A DNA stretch of 64,000 nucleotides, taken from assembly GCA_039881145.1 (NCBI GenBank), contig JAYKKI010000152.1, positions 124,001-188,000 of the forward strand. The letters run 5' to 3'. The notes under the pieces were generated by a model. It was not told the origin of the DNA. It searched no databases and saw only the letters and a program-made list of their open reading frames with translations. This DNA is from Druceiella hillmani. Lineage: Eukaryota; Arthropoda; Insecta; Lepidoptera; Hepialidae. This document shows positions 1-13,300 of the stretch, piece after piece. The stretch's first letter is position 1. Each line of letters begins with the position of its first letter. A program made the position numbers and the translations under genes.

Positions 1-1220
1 GTATAACACAGCAATGATTGCAGCTGTTACTGTACTACATTATTTCTGAATACAAATAAATTTGGAAAATACTGCTACTAGTAGAGATTTTTGGAGTCAG
101 TGCGAAGTAAAAAAATAAATCACATTCACAATTTATTTAATTTTTTTGACGAATTGTACTGGCAATTAGCTTAATAATAATTAGTTAACTTAAGTAAGGT
201 AGCATAATTAAATTGTGCTTTGAATTTTTTGGAAGTGATAGTTCTAGTTTCTTCATCAATTACCGTTTTAGTACATATATTTTCACATAGAATTTTATTT
301 ATTTTACCTATTTGATTTATTGCCTTTTTCTTATTATTTGAGTTGAAATACAATACAAAATTGTGGCAATATTAACTAGAAACAAAAATTTTTTTTTAAA
401 AATCTTCCAATGTTTGACGCTAGATAATCCTCACAGACTATCCATCACGCATGTATGATTCATAATTACATGCAGTTAGTTTTTATGTTTAGTAGGAAAA
501 ACATTATTAGTTTTGATTTTTCTAAAATCTTGGCTTGGTATAATCTGTACAATCTGGTCTTGGTAATTTCGAATACAACGCAATTTGATATTAAATTTGT
601 TGTCCAATGGGCAGGTATTATATTCTTCGAATGCCAGTATATCTGATTTTGTTATTTTGCAAAAATAGAATGTCGGGATTTTAAAGAATTGTGTTGCCGA
701 AAAAGGTACCGATACAATAAGAGTCAGAGATACGTGGTAATACTTCTCAAGAACATTCCTGGATTACAAGGCGTAGTATATTGAAGTTCGCAGGGTCATT
801 TTGAACATTAATAATATGCATGCGTGTGGACATACGATAAGGTATGCATGCTTGCTTGCAAAGCGTTGAAGAAAGTTTAGCGAGCTAAATAAAAATCCTT
901 CCAACAGTTTAGGAAACTAGCATATGAAAAATCAATATATGGGTGCAGAAACTTATCAATGTGTACATTTACTTATGTGACTTATGTTACAAATATTAAT
1001 AATTCTGTAAACCAACCTTTTGTATGTCAATATTGATTTCCTAACGGGTTTTAATAAGGGGAAGGTGTTGCTTCTTTCCACTTAACATCGTTTCGTATCA
1101 GATATGTGTCAATGTATTGAGTTCAAGCAATTTGTACTAGATAGATTCTTGCTCAGGGTCAAAGATCATTAAAAGATTATGTTATTCAACAGAGTTAATG
1201 TTTTTGGGAAAGGCTATCAA
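1..1220. other. AT-rich intergenic DNA, nothing recognised
   Basis: No coding region, RNA gene or clear repeat was recognised. The short open frames here have the composition of random AT-rich DNA. Confidence 0.6.
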
Positions 1221-1223
1221 AAA

Positions 1224-2634
1224 ATGCAATATGCAGATGTTGTTCATCCCATTTTATCATTTCTATCAGCCTTTGGTGTCTATAGAAAGAATAAAGATAC
1301 AAAAATTTTATCTCAACTCTAAAAACAGTCTACAGCCGTATTATTTAATTTTAATAGAAACTGCCCAAATGTACTAACTATATAATGTAGTATTATTATT
1401 ACTTTATTTAAATTCTTTACGACAACCTAGGTTTCGTTAGTTTGTCACACAACAAAACCTAGGTTGTGGTAAAGAATTTAAAAAAACTAGAAATAATACT
1501 ACATCACGTAGTTTCATTTAGTTGTGAAAAATTAAATTATCATATATTGCTACACATTGATAAATTATTTAGTAAAAACATTTATAATATTTTGATTCAA
1601 CATATTGATGAAACTGACGCAGCATTTAAGCAGTTTTACTTACGTACACTGTTGCAAAAAAAAAATAAACGTTGTTTTAATATAGCAGTCATTTTAAATA
1701 TAAAACCCATATGTAACCGTATATTTTCACTTATACTGCACAGTATTTTATCGAAGATTCAACGATCTATCCACATTACATATTCGGATTAGTCGGTACT
1801 GTAGTGTACGACTTTGAAATTGTTCTTTTCTTCCTGCTTGTTAGTAGTGTTTAGCAATGTATTACGTTATTACATTACAAAAAGTCATCACTAAAAAGTA
1901 ACGATCTGAAGGAAAGTTGTATATCAGTCGATAAAATTTTCAACATTTATCATTGTACCGAAAGACAATTTGAAAATCTTGATTATAAATTGAATGTACC
2001 ATTTAGGGAGAAGAATATCGTATTTTTATAAAATCTTTTTATCAATGTTGTTGAACTGTGTAAATGCATTCCAAATTCAGGTTTGTTGTCTATTATCCAC
2101 TTACAGAGTTGTTTATCAGAAGAAAACAAAATTTACTTATAACGTATATTTTCTTTTTCAGTTATTTTTCACTTTACTTACATTAAGCGTAATGATGAAT
2201 GTTTTTTCCCTTTTAAATCACATAAAATACAATGTAAGTATGCTAGACGATGAAATATTGATTGTTCATAACATAAAGTTTGGGTACTAAAAATATTGTT
2301 TATTCATAGGAACTTTTACTTTAAACCTAAAGAACAAAATCTCTGTAATATATGTTACTCAAATTTGAATTCGATCAGAAAATAGAAGAAAACTTATTAC
2401 CATGTTATGGTTATCCATCTTGCATACTGACGTAAAGTATATCTATGATAGATTCCTGTGATGTATATTTACCGTCTTTTCTTCACAGGTCTTCGAAAAA
2501 CCGATACTTCTAGGTATATGCTCGGTACATTTCATAGCGGCTTTATTAACAATAAGTATCTTTTGTGACTATGTCTCCGCAAGTGGAAAATACCAAGAAT
2601 TGATTGAGAAGTATGTTTGCTGACGGGGAAATGG
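1224..2634 (+). pseudogene. gustatory receptor pseudogene (psi-Gr A), split by a MITE
   Basis: Remnant of an insect Gr, a seven-helix ligand-gated cation channel of taste neurons. The N-terminus reads from 1224 (MQYADVVHPIL, then an FGVYRK motif typical of Gr starts). A hairpin MITE at 1384-1526 interrupts exon 1. Coding resemblance resumes at about 1535 with ILIQHIDETDAAFK, which aligns with LMQKLNKIDTAFFK of the intact Gr at 9487. Exon 1 ends at 2080 in NAFQIQ before GTTTGT. Exon 2 is 2162-2233, exactly 72 nt as in the intact gene, with AG and GTAAGT borders. Exon 3 is 2489-2634 with a TGA at 2621. There are further stops and frameshifts in exon 1 (for example the TAG near 1850), and no TYhhhhhQ final exon was found. 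The exon pattern shows a true former gene and not a processed copy. Confidence 0.75.
1384..1526. mobile_element. hairpin MITE, copy 1 (inside psi-Gr A)
   Basis: Two inverted arms carry AACCTAGGTTTCGTT / AACAAAACCTAGGTTGTGGT and end in CACGTAGTTTCATTTAGTTG. The same sequence occurs at 27790 and 28960. This copy has a short loop of about 15 bp and a truncated left arm. Confidence 0.8.
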
Positions 2635-2639
2635 GTAAG

Positions 2640-5460
2640 TGAAAAGATGGTTTTCTGTTTAGCTTATATGCATCTTCTATTATTCGTTTATTTAGAGGTA
2701 GTTAAAACCTTCCTTCATTGGAAAAAAGTTTTATGAATTATCTTTATTGAAAAATACCAAAAGGACTTAAAAAATAGTACCCCGAATTTAAGAAAATTAA
2801 ACTTACTTTTACTTTGATAGAAAATTGTTTATTAAGTGGCAAGATAATGTTTATGTAAACTTTGAATAAAACTGTTAAATTTTGAAAAATTGTTTGTCTG
2901 TACAAGTAGGCTTGGAATAAGGCGCACTTTCCCATAAAGGAATTTAAGATTTTAATGATGAGTCTTAAAAAATAGTTCTCTTTTTGAGCAATGTTGACAA
3001 TGTAAAGTTGCTCCATGTTTAATTGAATGCCTCCTTACAACATTCTAAGAAATGGGATGTACCAACAGTGCAGCCGTGGGTTTTATTGGCTTATTACATT
3101 TCTGGAACTAGCTGACTTGTTTTAGGAAAATTAGATCAGCTTGTTAAAGATTGTATATATATATACATATATACACACATGGGAAAAATGTCGGACAAAG
3201 AAAGAAATTGAAAAATAGTAGTCAAAATAAAATTTAAAAGATGACTTTTTTCAGAAAATTCAAATTAATATTCATCATTATTTTCGTACACACAATACGT
3301 ATGTCAATAGGCACCACTTGGGTTAATGACCGCAAAACCACTGTGCGAGACATCATATATAACGTAATTTATACGTAGCGAGTATTTAATTTAAGTTATT
3401 GGTTAAATAACATGAAATATAACTATTATAAACTTAATAAATAATATTATTGATGTACTCACTCATGTTCTAGTTCTGTGGAAACCACTCAATCCGTAAC
3501 TTTTTTTTATGTTTATAAAATATTACACAGAAAAGTCATTCTAGTAACAATTATTTCACAAAAAATGTTATTAATTTAATGTTCAATTTAATTTAGTTTT
3601 TTTATTTAATGTTCACATAAAATTATTTCACTTATTTGTTTAAAAAGTCTTAAAGAAGATGTTCAAAATGATTTCCGTTTCATTGTAAACATAACTGCGC
3701 TCTCCTTATGATTGAATTAAAAACATTATCTACCATTTGACCATTTTTCTTAATTTTATTAAAACTGTCGATAACCTTTTTCGTAAAGTTAAAATGATTA
3801 ATGTTAAATTAATTGAAATATTATTTTAATTTTATAGTATAGTAAAGAGATCACAATGCTTTTTACTTAACTTTTTGGTTGTTTTCGTGGTATGCAACAT
3901 AAAAATGGTTGAGAAAAAAATTTAAATCCCTAAATTTGTAGCTAGAACTTCAAATAGTAGCAAATACATTCAGTTGTTATTTGCTACATTAATAAAGAAT
4001 ACTAGCGTGACCCGTGCGAAGTCTTCGCATTATTTATTCCATTATGAAGCTCAGATGACAGATCAAACAAATATTTTACTAAAATTGACATATAGAGGCG
4101 CAAGTATCAAAAGCATTGAGCTAAAGCGCCACTTTATTTATACGTGAGTGGATTTGAAATTAAACAAAAATTTTACCGACCGTCAATCATATTGACGTTG
4201 AGCCGTTAGATGGCAGCATTGCTGTTTTGTGTATATAATATTAATAATTAATTAATTTGCAAAAACGATAGCAATAATAAATTTTTTAGTTGTGGATGCC
4301 GGTAGAGCAAGCAATTATCTATAAAATGATATATAATTTATGTGGATTAGTTGTGAGGTTTTTTCTAAAAAGGGAGTGTAACATCTTAACCTTAGCGTAT
4401 TAATATATATGATGATGATATGATGATTCATTGTGTTAATTTTTTATTAAATTAATTATTTTTAAAAAATATTATGTCAATAGTTAGTAAGGTAGAAATA
4501 GAATATTAGAATATAATACTAAACACCTGTTTAAGAGAAAAAAATGTATACTTCACGAAATTTTTAGGCCGCCACTGCTGCGTGTCCTATTAGTAAATCA
4601 AAAGAATTGTGGCCAAGAATTGTTGCACAGTATAAAGACAAAACATTAAAAGCTACATTCTGTATAATAACAAAACTTATTTAAGAATTATCTTTCCTAA
4701 TATTTTGAATTAATATAGTGCATTTATCATTTATTCATTAATATAACTTTTCTTTGTAGCATTCCTTCCGAATCTGGTATAATCATTGACATCTGTAAGA
4801 ACCCTCTTATGCATACATGCTTATTTAATCCAATCTAATAATACTCAAAATGCGAACTGTTAATTAAAAAATAAATAATGTAAGATATCTGTTAGCCAAT
4901 CCAATCTAGTCCTCGTGGACTCCTAGCTAATAGGAATTGTTAACGGTGTTATAATTTTCCCCCCTTTCTAACACGCCACTTTTTAAAGTAACCACTAACC
5001 TTCTCCCAGTAAAGACGGAGCATTGCTGAAAATATGTGTAAGTGTTGTCTCACACTTGACGTACCAAAATCTTTTTAATTAGTAAATAAACTAGAGAACT
5101 AAAATGTAGAAATTGAATACCTTCGTCTGTTATACTACTTAGATGAATTTGAAATATTGTTTTATCATATAAATATATATTTATATCAGTAAGCCATATG
5201 TTTTAAAATATCACAAATAATGTCTGAAATGGCCCTCATCAATGCAAACCGGGTCATTTCAGATAATCATTATGAAGAAACGGAACGTATTCATTATAAC
5301 AAAGAAAATTTGCTTTCATTCAAACCATCTGGATAAACAGGCATACTGAAAGACTGTAGTAAATACATTTAATTTCAAATATTTTGAAATTAAATATTAA
5401 TACATTTCATTTCAAATATTTTGAATTAATTAATTTTTTTTGAAATTATCTTCAAATTTG
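2640..5460. other. intergenic DNA with a diffuse repeat tail
   Basis: No gene recognised. At about 4005-4035 the sequence TAGCGTGACCCGTGCGAAG resembles the conserved tail of a dispersed insect repeat, and a related stretch follows to about 4230. The rest is AT-rich without recognisable structure. Confidence 0.45.
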
Positions 5461-5467
5461 ACACGGC

Positions 5468-6430
5468 TGTGTTGGATTGGGACACATCATCTTGCCAAGG
5501 GAATCCTTATAAGTCGAAAGTTCCATGGCAGTTCCAGCTGTAAGATTTGCTATGTCTCCACCATTCAACATTAGCTTCACCTTTTGGTGGTAAGTACAAA
5601 CACATACCATATGTGTTCCAAGATCACCAGCCAGGATACAATGTTTGAATCTTAGAGTAAAAGACTTTGTTAAACCTACTTGAAAGTCTGGATATTTTTC
5701 CTTGAACTTCTGATAAAGTTCATTAATGTTGCATCAGAAGTTGTTTTTGTATGTGTGTTCTTTTCTCATCATCTAATTTAACAGATATAAAATTTTTTTA
5801 ATCACGTATTATTCGAATAACGTCTTCTCGCAGATAAAAATATTTAACCAAGTTTTCGGTATCGGATAGTAATTTACGACCATCACGTGGGTTTGGAGAT
5901 GACAAGATACCAAACTGATCTACAAGCTGCTTTGCTTTTTTTGCTTGTCGCCTGGATTTCCATACTCTTCCGCAAGTTTATTTTTACTCCATGACTTAGG
6001 TGCTATGGTCAGTATCATGGTTTTCATAGAAGCAGAAGTACATGGCTCATTGAATTTCTGCTCTTGTAAATGTTTGCTTTAAAATGTCTTCGTTATCTAT
6101 TGCTATCTCAGCTTGGGTAGAATTATGTTTAAATTTGTCTTCGGGAATGAATAGGGTGTGTTGGGTGTTTTGTGAAAGTTCACTCAATGTTCAACAGGAA
6201 GTGTTTTGTTTAAAAGTCGTTTCATGCAGGATGCACACATCCCCACTTTTACACTAGAGACGAAGAAATCTTTCTTAAATCTTTAAACTTTCGATGATTA
6301 ATCAGGTGAAATGGATTAAAACATCGATCGCCATATGGAGCCATTATAAATTGTCGAGCACCAGTCGCTAAGAGATCAGTGCCACAACAAAAACAATGAC
6401 GGGAAGTCAAAATGGCGTGGGGTCATACTT
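5468..6430 (-). pseudogene. decayed transposon-type protein of a recurrent uncharacterised family
   Basis: Read on the minus strand from about 6430, coding resemblance persists through several frame changes. First comes a Cys-containing start (HCFCCGTDLLATGARQF, then APYGDRCFNPFH). Next is a middle with IAPKSWSKNKLAEEYGNPG, FGILSSPNPRDGRKLLSDT and LVKYFYLREDVIRI. It ends with HCILAGDLGTHMVCVCTYHQ, KLMLNGG and KMMCPNPTQPC. I know this combination from multicopy hypothetical proteins in insects and cnidarians and take it to be transposon-derived, but I cannot name the superfamily and see no DDE triad. Several in-frame stops and shifts (for example near 6200 and 5720) make it a pseudogene. No flanking inverted repeats were found. 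Confidence 0.6.
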
Positions 6431-7564
6431 AAATCTCTTTTTAGCATAAGTGTTAAATCCCCTCACAGCAGTCAGTTTTGAATACTAATTCTACAGTAAA
6501 ATATCAATGTTAAAATAAACTGATTGTCTTATTATTTATACTTTTCATAAGCTAGATTACAAAAGCAAATAAACTTAGTAATGATAAAATTTTGAAGTAT
6601 GCGTTATTTGAATTATATATATAGCTAATGAAAATTATGTTTGAACAAAAAATAAGTGACTGCTTACATTTATGACAATTCGCAAAGGACAGAAATTTTA
6701 AAATTTTAACTTTTTTGACTTTGATCTTAGTTTATAAGACTGGATTGAATGGGCTGTCTAATTAAAATACGAATGTAAGATTATTTGAAGTGACTTGTCT
6801 AAAACTAATTTCTTAACGTTGTACGGAATAAATTGTTGACAGTTATTATAAATTATAGTTATGATTTTAAAATTTCTTTTTGTTTAAACCTTAGACATAC
6901 AAATTATTTTAATATTGTTTTTTTAATTTAGACATTTGGCAATTTTATTAAATTAGGTTATTAAATTGTTACTTTACTTATTTTTACCTTTGTCACTAAA
7001 TACACTCACCAGATATGGGAAATACTGTTATTTCATTTAACTGAATTTGTTGATCTTCATGGTTTACCAGACCCTCGTGTGTGGTATCATTTCATTTCCA
7101 TTAAAAAAATTAAACATTTTCTTAAATAAAATAGTAAAAGTATTAATTGTAATGCTGTCACACTGACGAGACTCTATTGGTAGACTCAGTGTTTCCATGA
7201 GTCAATTTCTTGTATCACATGTAGATAATAAATCAATCAATATTTTAGTATGTACGTAAACATTAGTTTGGTAGAATTTAAGTTTTCTTGAAAAAATGTA
7301 TTTTATTGTATTGCCTTATTTTTACTTTTGTGATATCTCAATATCGTATTGAATGGTCGATAAATGTGTAAACAAACATTAAAATAAAAAAAACACTAAA
7401 ATATTCGAACGACTTAAAATCTATGGAATGTTTGTTGTTAGCGAAATAAATAGATGTGGCTCAAGTATGCGGAAACGGGAAAGGGTTTCCTGATTTTTGA
7501 TGGAGAAAGGAGCATGTCCTGAAAAGTGATTGGCTCGTTTTGAATTAATTTGTTTTTAGGAGCG

Positions 7565-7690
7565 AGTTATTTTGCAAAGCAATAACTACCATTCACAAAT
7601 TTCTTGAATCACAGTTGATTTATTATCGTCCATTAAGCAGTTCCATTTTTCATTTCGGAATCTCATCATCAAAACATCACCATCTTTGTA
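7565..7690. repeat. single copy of the 130-bp dispersed satellite unit
   Basis: Contains GCAATAACTACCATTCACAA, TTGAATCACAGTTGATTTAT, CCATTAAGCAGTTCC and TCTCATCATCA in the same order as the arrays at 14.8 kb and 16.6 kb. Its orientation is that of the second array. Confidence 0.75.
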
Positions 7691-8024
7691 ATAGGAGACC
7701 ACCTCACTCGTATACACTTTCAAACAAAGTAATTATTGGTATTAAACTTTATAAAAACAAAATATAAATTAACTCATGTACTCCCGAAATTCTGTAGTCA
7801 GTTGGTGCTTTCAAACAGAGGAAACTGCCTAAGCAATCTATAGACTACTGAATGTTATTTCTGTCCGAAAATAAATCTGCGTTTCTCTCAAATTGCACCT
7901 AAAACACTTTTTCAAAATAATATATTTATCTGGACATTTCTATTCCAAGGAAGAAAAATATTATGTATTTTTATAATTATACAAACATATATCAGATCTG
8001 ATATATTGTTTGTATAATTATGTT

Positions 8025-8032
<8 letters not shown>

Positions 8033-8080
<48 letters not shown>

Positions 8081-8109
8081 TTGTATATATATATATATAT
8101 ATATATATA
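8033..8109. repeat. (AT)n microsatellite
   Basis: About 75 bp of alternating TA with two short interruptions, inside a longer AT-only region. Confidence 0.9.
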
Positions 8110-9486
8110 AGTATATTGTTTATATACTCTGCATATTTTATTTACCTGTGAATATTTATCTACAATTCTATAAATAGGAAATACAGCAATAGGAAAAACA
8201 CTTCAATAATTTATTTACTGACATGGACATGATATAGATTTTTTGTATTAATTTGTACAGTGCAATCAAGACAATTAGATTAACGACACTAAATTATGTC
8301 AACAATAACTTGTTCAGAGGGTTACCTCATGTTGTTACTGTAATTGTTTTCTCTTTCCTTTCCGTATCGTGAAAGTAAACTTCTTTTAATTGAATTGGTC
8401 ATTAAGATTAATTATCTGCATTGGTACTGATATATGATACTAAGTTTAACAGTATTTCCAGTGGCATTTAGAAAGTATCTTCAAGTTATTGATGCTACAA
8501 TATGGAAAAGAGAAACAGTTTTAAAATTTCGTTCCAAACATTAATTTTTTTAATAGAAAATGTATTTATCTGAATATTCAAACATTCTGGTCAACTAACA
8601 ATGACCAAAAATGTCGAAGGATCTAATTTTTGATACCCATAAAAAATGATTGAGACTCACCAAAACAGGCCATCTTTAAGAAATCTAAAACCGCCTCAGG
8701 CCTTTCATCGAGTCTTAAAATTTGTTACAGTTTTCTAATCTTTCATTTCTGTGAAATATTAGTTTTTCAGAATAATTTTCATTCAGATTTTCACATGTTT
8801 AACCTATATTAAATCAATGTAACAATTAACTCACATCAAATCATTTTGCAAAAAACTTTAGTCCATGAATTAATTTTTTATATTTATATTATTGAAAAAC
8901 TTTTTAACAAATGAATTTTTATAAAGAATTTTTTATAATAAAAACCTTGAATATTTAATTTATATTCTATTCATGCAACCGAAATGCCTCACAAGCCTCA
9001 AACTTTATGGACTTAACACTGTTTTGATATTTTCTCTCTTGTAATATCTAAATAACAGACACTAACTGCTCTGTATGATACTAAATTGAAGAAATAAATA
9101 AAATATCTGTCATATTATAAAGATATAAGCCTACGTACATGAATAGCTAGCGAACTTGAAATTACTATATGTTCTGTTAAACAAGCTAAAAAAAATTTAT
9201 CCATCATTAAACACTACTGAATAGTTAAGGATATCAAAATGTCGATAACATTTAATTTATTTTTAATTTTTATCACTTTTTAATTAAAGCAATTAATTTA
9301 AAAAGCTTTGAAGGATATTAAGTTAATAAAATAAATGGTAGAATATAATTTTCTCAACCTTCATAAGCTTTGATAGCATCTTTCATGCATAATTGAATAA
9401 CGGAATAAACATAACCAAATACCCGTTAATCCATTACGCTATTACTTTTCATTGAAAATAATACTGCCGAAGTGGAGATATTTCAA

Positions 9487-12400
9487 ATGGAGAACTCAGT
9501 GGAAAATGAATACATTGCATTGTCGAATGAGAATGCCTACAGAGTATTTCGAAATATTGAGAAAATGTTGGCAGTTTGCCGATCAGATGCAAAAAGTAGA
9601 AGAACCGTATCGACATTGATATTACGAAAGTGCTATAGTCTTTTAATCATAACCTATTCTATTTATGTATCGTTCAATGACTATACTATAGAGTTTGCTC
9701 ACAGAAACTTAAGTGAAACAGAACTTAACACGGAGAGAATAAACATATTCAGTATTGAAACTTACCTAATTTGTTTTTTATTAACAGATATTATGTGGAA
9801 CAAGCAAGTTCATTTTAAATTAATGCAAAAATTAAACAAAATTGACACAGCTTTCTTTAAAGTTGAATTCTTAAAAAATGTTTATACAAAAACAGAGTAT
9901 ATTTGCTTGATTTGTGTTTTACTGATATTTTTCTTCATTTCCATATTTACAATTACTGATTTGCACGTCTTTGGTTTACTATTGGTGTTGAAATATTTTT
10001 ATATCTACATCTGTTTCATATTAGAAGCTATAAATCTATGCTATTTTGCTACTATGATAATAAATGTGTATAAGCGATTAAACATAATGAACCAATATTT
10101 GGAGGATGTCAAATTAAAATATGCAGTTAATTCAATTATATGTGTCATACCTAACTTATATAAGTTCAGTATATCAAAAACCTACAACAATCAATTAATT
10201 CATATATCTGATAATGAGCAATTATTGAAGTTTTACAAACATATGATAATATGTTTTAATTTGCTCAACCGTTCATTTGGTCTACAGGTAAAGATTATTT
10301 CATCATTGATTATGTTTTATATTAGCTGAAGGCAGTAATGGCGAATATAATAAAAATAATTAAAATGGTAATAAAGATCCATCAAAACTCTGACAGAAAT
10401 TATATAAAGATTTATTTCATGAATATTTATTAAATAAAAATTCACTCCAAATTATTACTATTAGTAATAAAATTTAACAACTTTCTTTTATTTTTTAAAT
10501 TTGGTGATAACACAAGGTATTCAACACAGTGTAATACATCAGATTAAACGTTACTTCATTAAGACTGAGGTACTACTTTAAGAATTTCTTTTCAGACCTT
10601 TTTAGGCTTTGTACGTACATTTTGGTCCATAATGCTATTTATAATCACAGTTCTCTTCAAAAATGATGTAAGTATACCTTTAATTATTCTCACTCGTTCT
10701 AAATTAATGTAAGTTAAATTTTTTGGTAAGTCTTGAATGACATGAAAATGAAAAACCTGTTAAGTTTGAATAAAATTCACATTGTGAATATTCGTGCGGA
10801 ATATTCACAATGTGAATTTGACCCTTAAAAATATATGAATATTTAAGGGTTATATTACATGTTGAAAAATGTTATTAATAATTGTGATAGTGTCTGGTAA
10901 ACTCTTTGTAAATATTAATTATATTTTTCACTATGTTAATATGTTTCTTAGTATGTCTTATACATACTTGGCAAGGGCATAATTCAAGATTTAAACTAAC
11001 ATATTGTCATTTTAACCTGAGACATTTTGTTTAAATGAAAATTTAAAAAATAAATATTGCCCGTGTCATTAAATAATTTCGGATCAGGTGGCTTGGATAC
11101 ATTTTTCAATTTGAAGACAACAGCCCAGTCAAGAAAGTGACCTTTGCCAATGTAGAGGGCACCAAAAAAATAGGAATACCTCGCACAAGATCAATTGTGT
11201 CGAAAATTATTTTAACCTTTTAAAAATTCAATGCTGGCAGGTCGTTGCAGCTGACAAAGCTTGAAAAAGCGTTGCTGCTGAGAAAGCTTGTCGAGACAGC
11301 CTTGACCTGCAATAGGTTATAGTGCTAACCAAGAAGACAAGAACCTGAGAAATGACATTATTTCTGTACGATGAAATTTGGTAGTTTTGTTCAACAAAAA
11401 AATATAAATATTGCAATATGTCAATGGATAACGCATTATCCATAATACGATTCGCAGAGCAACTTTGTTACACACTAGTTGATAGATCACGTTCAAATTT
11501 GGCTTGGTAATTAAGGAAAGTGCTACCAATTTAACCTAAAAAAATTATTTATTCCATTTAAGCAGTTCATTCAAATGGTAATTTTGGGTAGCTTTTCTAC
11601 AGAAAATATGTCGAGATGATGTCATCAGATTAGAGACAAATCCTACTGGTTGTACATATTTTTAAGCTAGGTCATATTATATATGAAGCTAAACCAACAA
11701 TTTAGTTCCTTTTATTAAACGAGTCTATAAGGTGGCTTTTTTCAGGTATTTTATCATGATAATAGATAAACATGGTTTTTTCGTTCTACCTTAATGAACA
11801 TATTTTCTTTGATTAATGAACATTACAAGTTTTATTCCTATTGCAAATAAATTATTATTTATTTTATTAACAGCTCTCAAATAATATGAAAGTTTAAATG
11901 AATTTTCAGTTTGTGGAGATTTCTTCAGAGTTCTTCTCGGCTGTATGGATATTGCATACAGTTATGCCCTTTCTATTTCTTATTTCCTCTTGTGAAAAGG
12001 TGCATGCAGAAGTACAGAAGTCTAAATTAATATTGACTAATATTATACTCGTGGCACGCATTGGTAAATACTATTTAATAATTTATTTATATTATTTTTC
12101 AAACATTTGTTCAGTGTAAAATAATCAATGACTGTTAACATCTCAAATCTCACTTTATGATAATTATGTTCGTTAAGTTTATTTAAATACGTTGTACATT
12201 AATGGGAAATTGAAATTAGTTAAAGCACACCAAAAAAAGTTACAGTATTCACCCACTAACTTATTTAATGTAAAATAAGCTTTAGTTAATCGTTTGGTAA
12301 ATGATAAAAAATATAAATTTCACACAGTCATAACAATATTTTCCATATGATTGACAATACTTAAGTATGATGAGTATTAAATTTCGACATTGTTATAAAT

Positions 12401-12869
12401 AATGTACAGGAAAATATTATAAAGTGAAATATTTTTCTAAGGGAAATACTAACTCGTAAATCACATTCACTTTACATAAGGTTCTAACATTGAAATGGTG
12501 TTTACTTTTATTTTGTATGGATAAGTGTGACATAATATTTCTGATTTTCCATAACAGAGTAATGATTCAAATATTATCCATTTCATCAGTTATTTCCTAA
12601 AAAGGTAGAGAAAAATTTAAGCTGGAACTCTTTTTTTCTAATTTAAAACCTCATTTTTTTTAAAAACCAGCCATATATTTTGTACGTTTAAAACTTTTAC
12701 AGAGAACCGGAAGCAGTATGTGTTGATATATCAACTGCTCTGCAACAGCAACATGGGCACGTTCACAGTTTGTAATTTATTTAATTTGAGAGCACCACTG
12801 CTGCTCAGTTTCACTGGATTGATCACGACTTACATAATAGCATTGTTACAGCTATTCAACTTAATTTGA
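9487..12869 (+). CDS. gustatory receptor, four exons, apparently intact
   Basis: Insect Gr: a seven-helix cation channel subunit in the dendritic membrane of chemosensory neurons; the ligand cannot be told. Exons are 9487-10287, 10596-10667 (72 nt), 11910-12063 and 12703-12869, joined by introns of 308, 1242 and 639 bp. All have GT-AG ends (GTAAAG, GTAAGT, GTAAAT; CAG, CAG, ACAG), with phases 0, 0 and 1. The joined frame has no stop and gives 397 residues, normal for Grs. Hydrophobic segments lie at about 51-65, 88-104, 138-160, 162-195, exon 2, exon 3 (298-316) and 376-393. The tail has TYIIALLQL (385-393), the family signature TYhhhhhQF with a conservative last residue; CEKVHAEVQKSK in exon 3 matches the family's last cytoplasmic loop. 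I chose the ATG at 9487 because the frame upstream offers only GTG. Expression is unproven. Confidence 0.9.
10773..10819. repeat. perfect 21-bp inverted repeat in Gr intron 2
   Basis: Arms AAATTCACATTGTGAATATT(C) and their exact complement flank a 5-bp loop (GTGCG). It lies 105 bp inside intron 2 of the intact Gr. It is too short to call a MITE; a role in splicing is only a possibility. Confidence 0.75.
11083..11330 (+). pseudogene. C-terminal tail of a non-LTR retrotransposon polymerase
   Basis: The frame reads RIRWLGYIFQFEDNSPVKKV, then GIPRTRS, and after a break WQVVAADKA. This matches the RxRWLGHxxRM...GRPRxRW...W..xA.DRxxW tail that ends many non-LTR (RTE-like) endonuclease/reverse transcriptase ORFs. 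Only the tail remains, as expected of a 5'-truncated insertion. It lies wholly within intron 2 of the intact Gr, same strand, and does not disturb its exons. Confidence 0.6.
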
Positions 12870-13086
12870 AACTCTGTCATCGTGTAATATACTCTATCTT
12901 TAAATCTATGACAAATTTCATATAATAGTAATTTGCAGATGATTATGCTTAAATACTTTTTGGATTTGCAAAAGTGCAGTCTTATGCGGTCAATAAACAT
13001 ATTTAAAAAAAACAATTAAAATTCACCATGAAAGTTCTTCATTTCTAATTATATCTTCATATAGCTTTTAGACTAATTAATATATT

Positions 13087-13136
13087 GTTATATGTATTGT
13101 CATATATAATAGTTATATGTATTGTCATATATATAT
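13087..13136. repeat. two copies of a 25-bp tandem repeat
   Basis: GTTATATGTATTGTCATATAT occurs twice in direct succession. Confidence 0.75.
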
Positions 13137-13300
13137 TTAATTATCCTACATTTTAACCAAATATTGATTAATTAAAATAACGAATGCACATCCAAACAAT
13201 TTTAATTGTCCTTCATAGTTAATCACATTTTAGTTTCTGCCTTTTAGGATAGTTACGGACTAATTATACGGATATTTAAAACAGAAATTATAAATTATTA

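Larger units (their letters stand above)
6431..9486. other. AT-rich intergenic DNA upstream of the Gr gene
   Basis: It holds one 130-bp satellite unit and an (AT)n tract, listed separately. No coding sequence was recognised, and the promoter of the Gr at 9487 could not be placed. Confidence 0.5.

Noticed and set aside
1466..1792. Stand-alone 108-codon gene
   Set aside because: The frame starts inside the MITE arm and continues into a Gr exon; it is part of psi-Gr A, not a gene.
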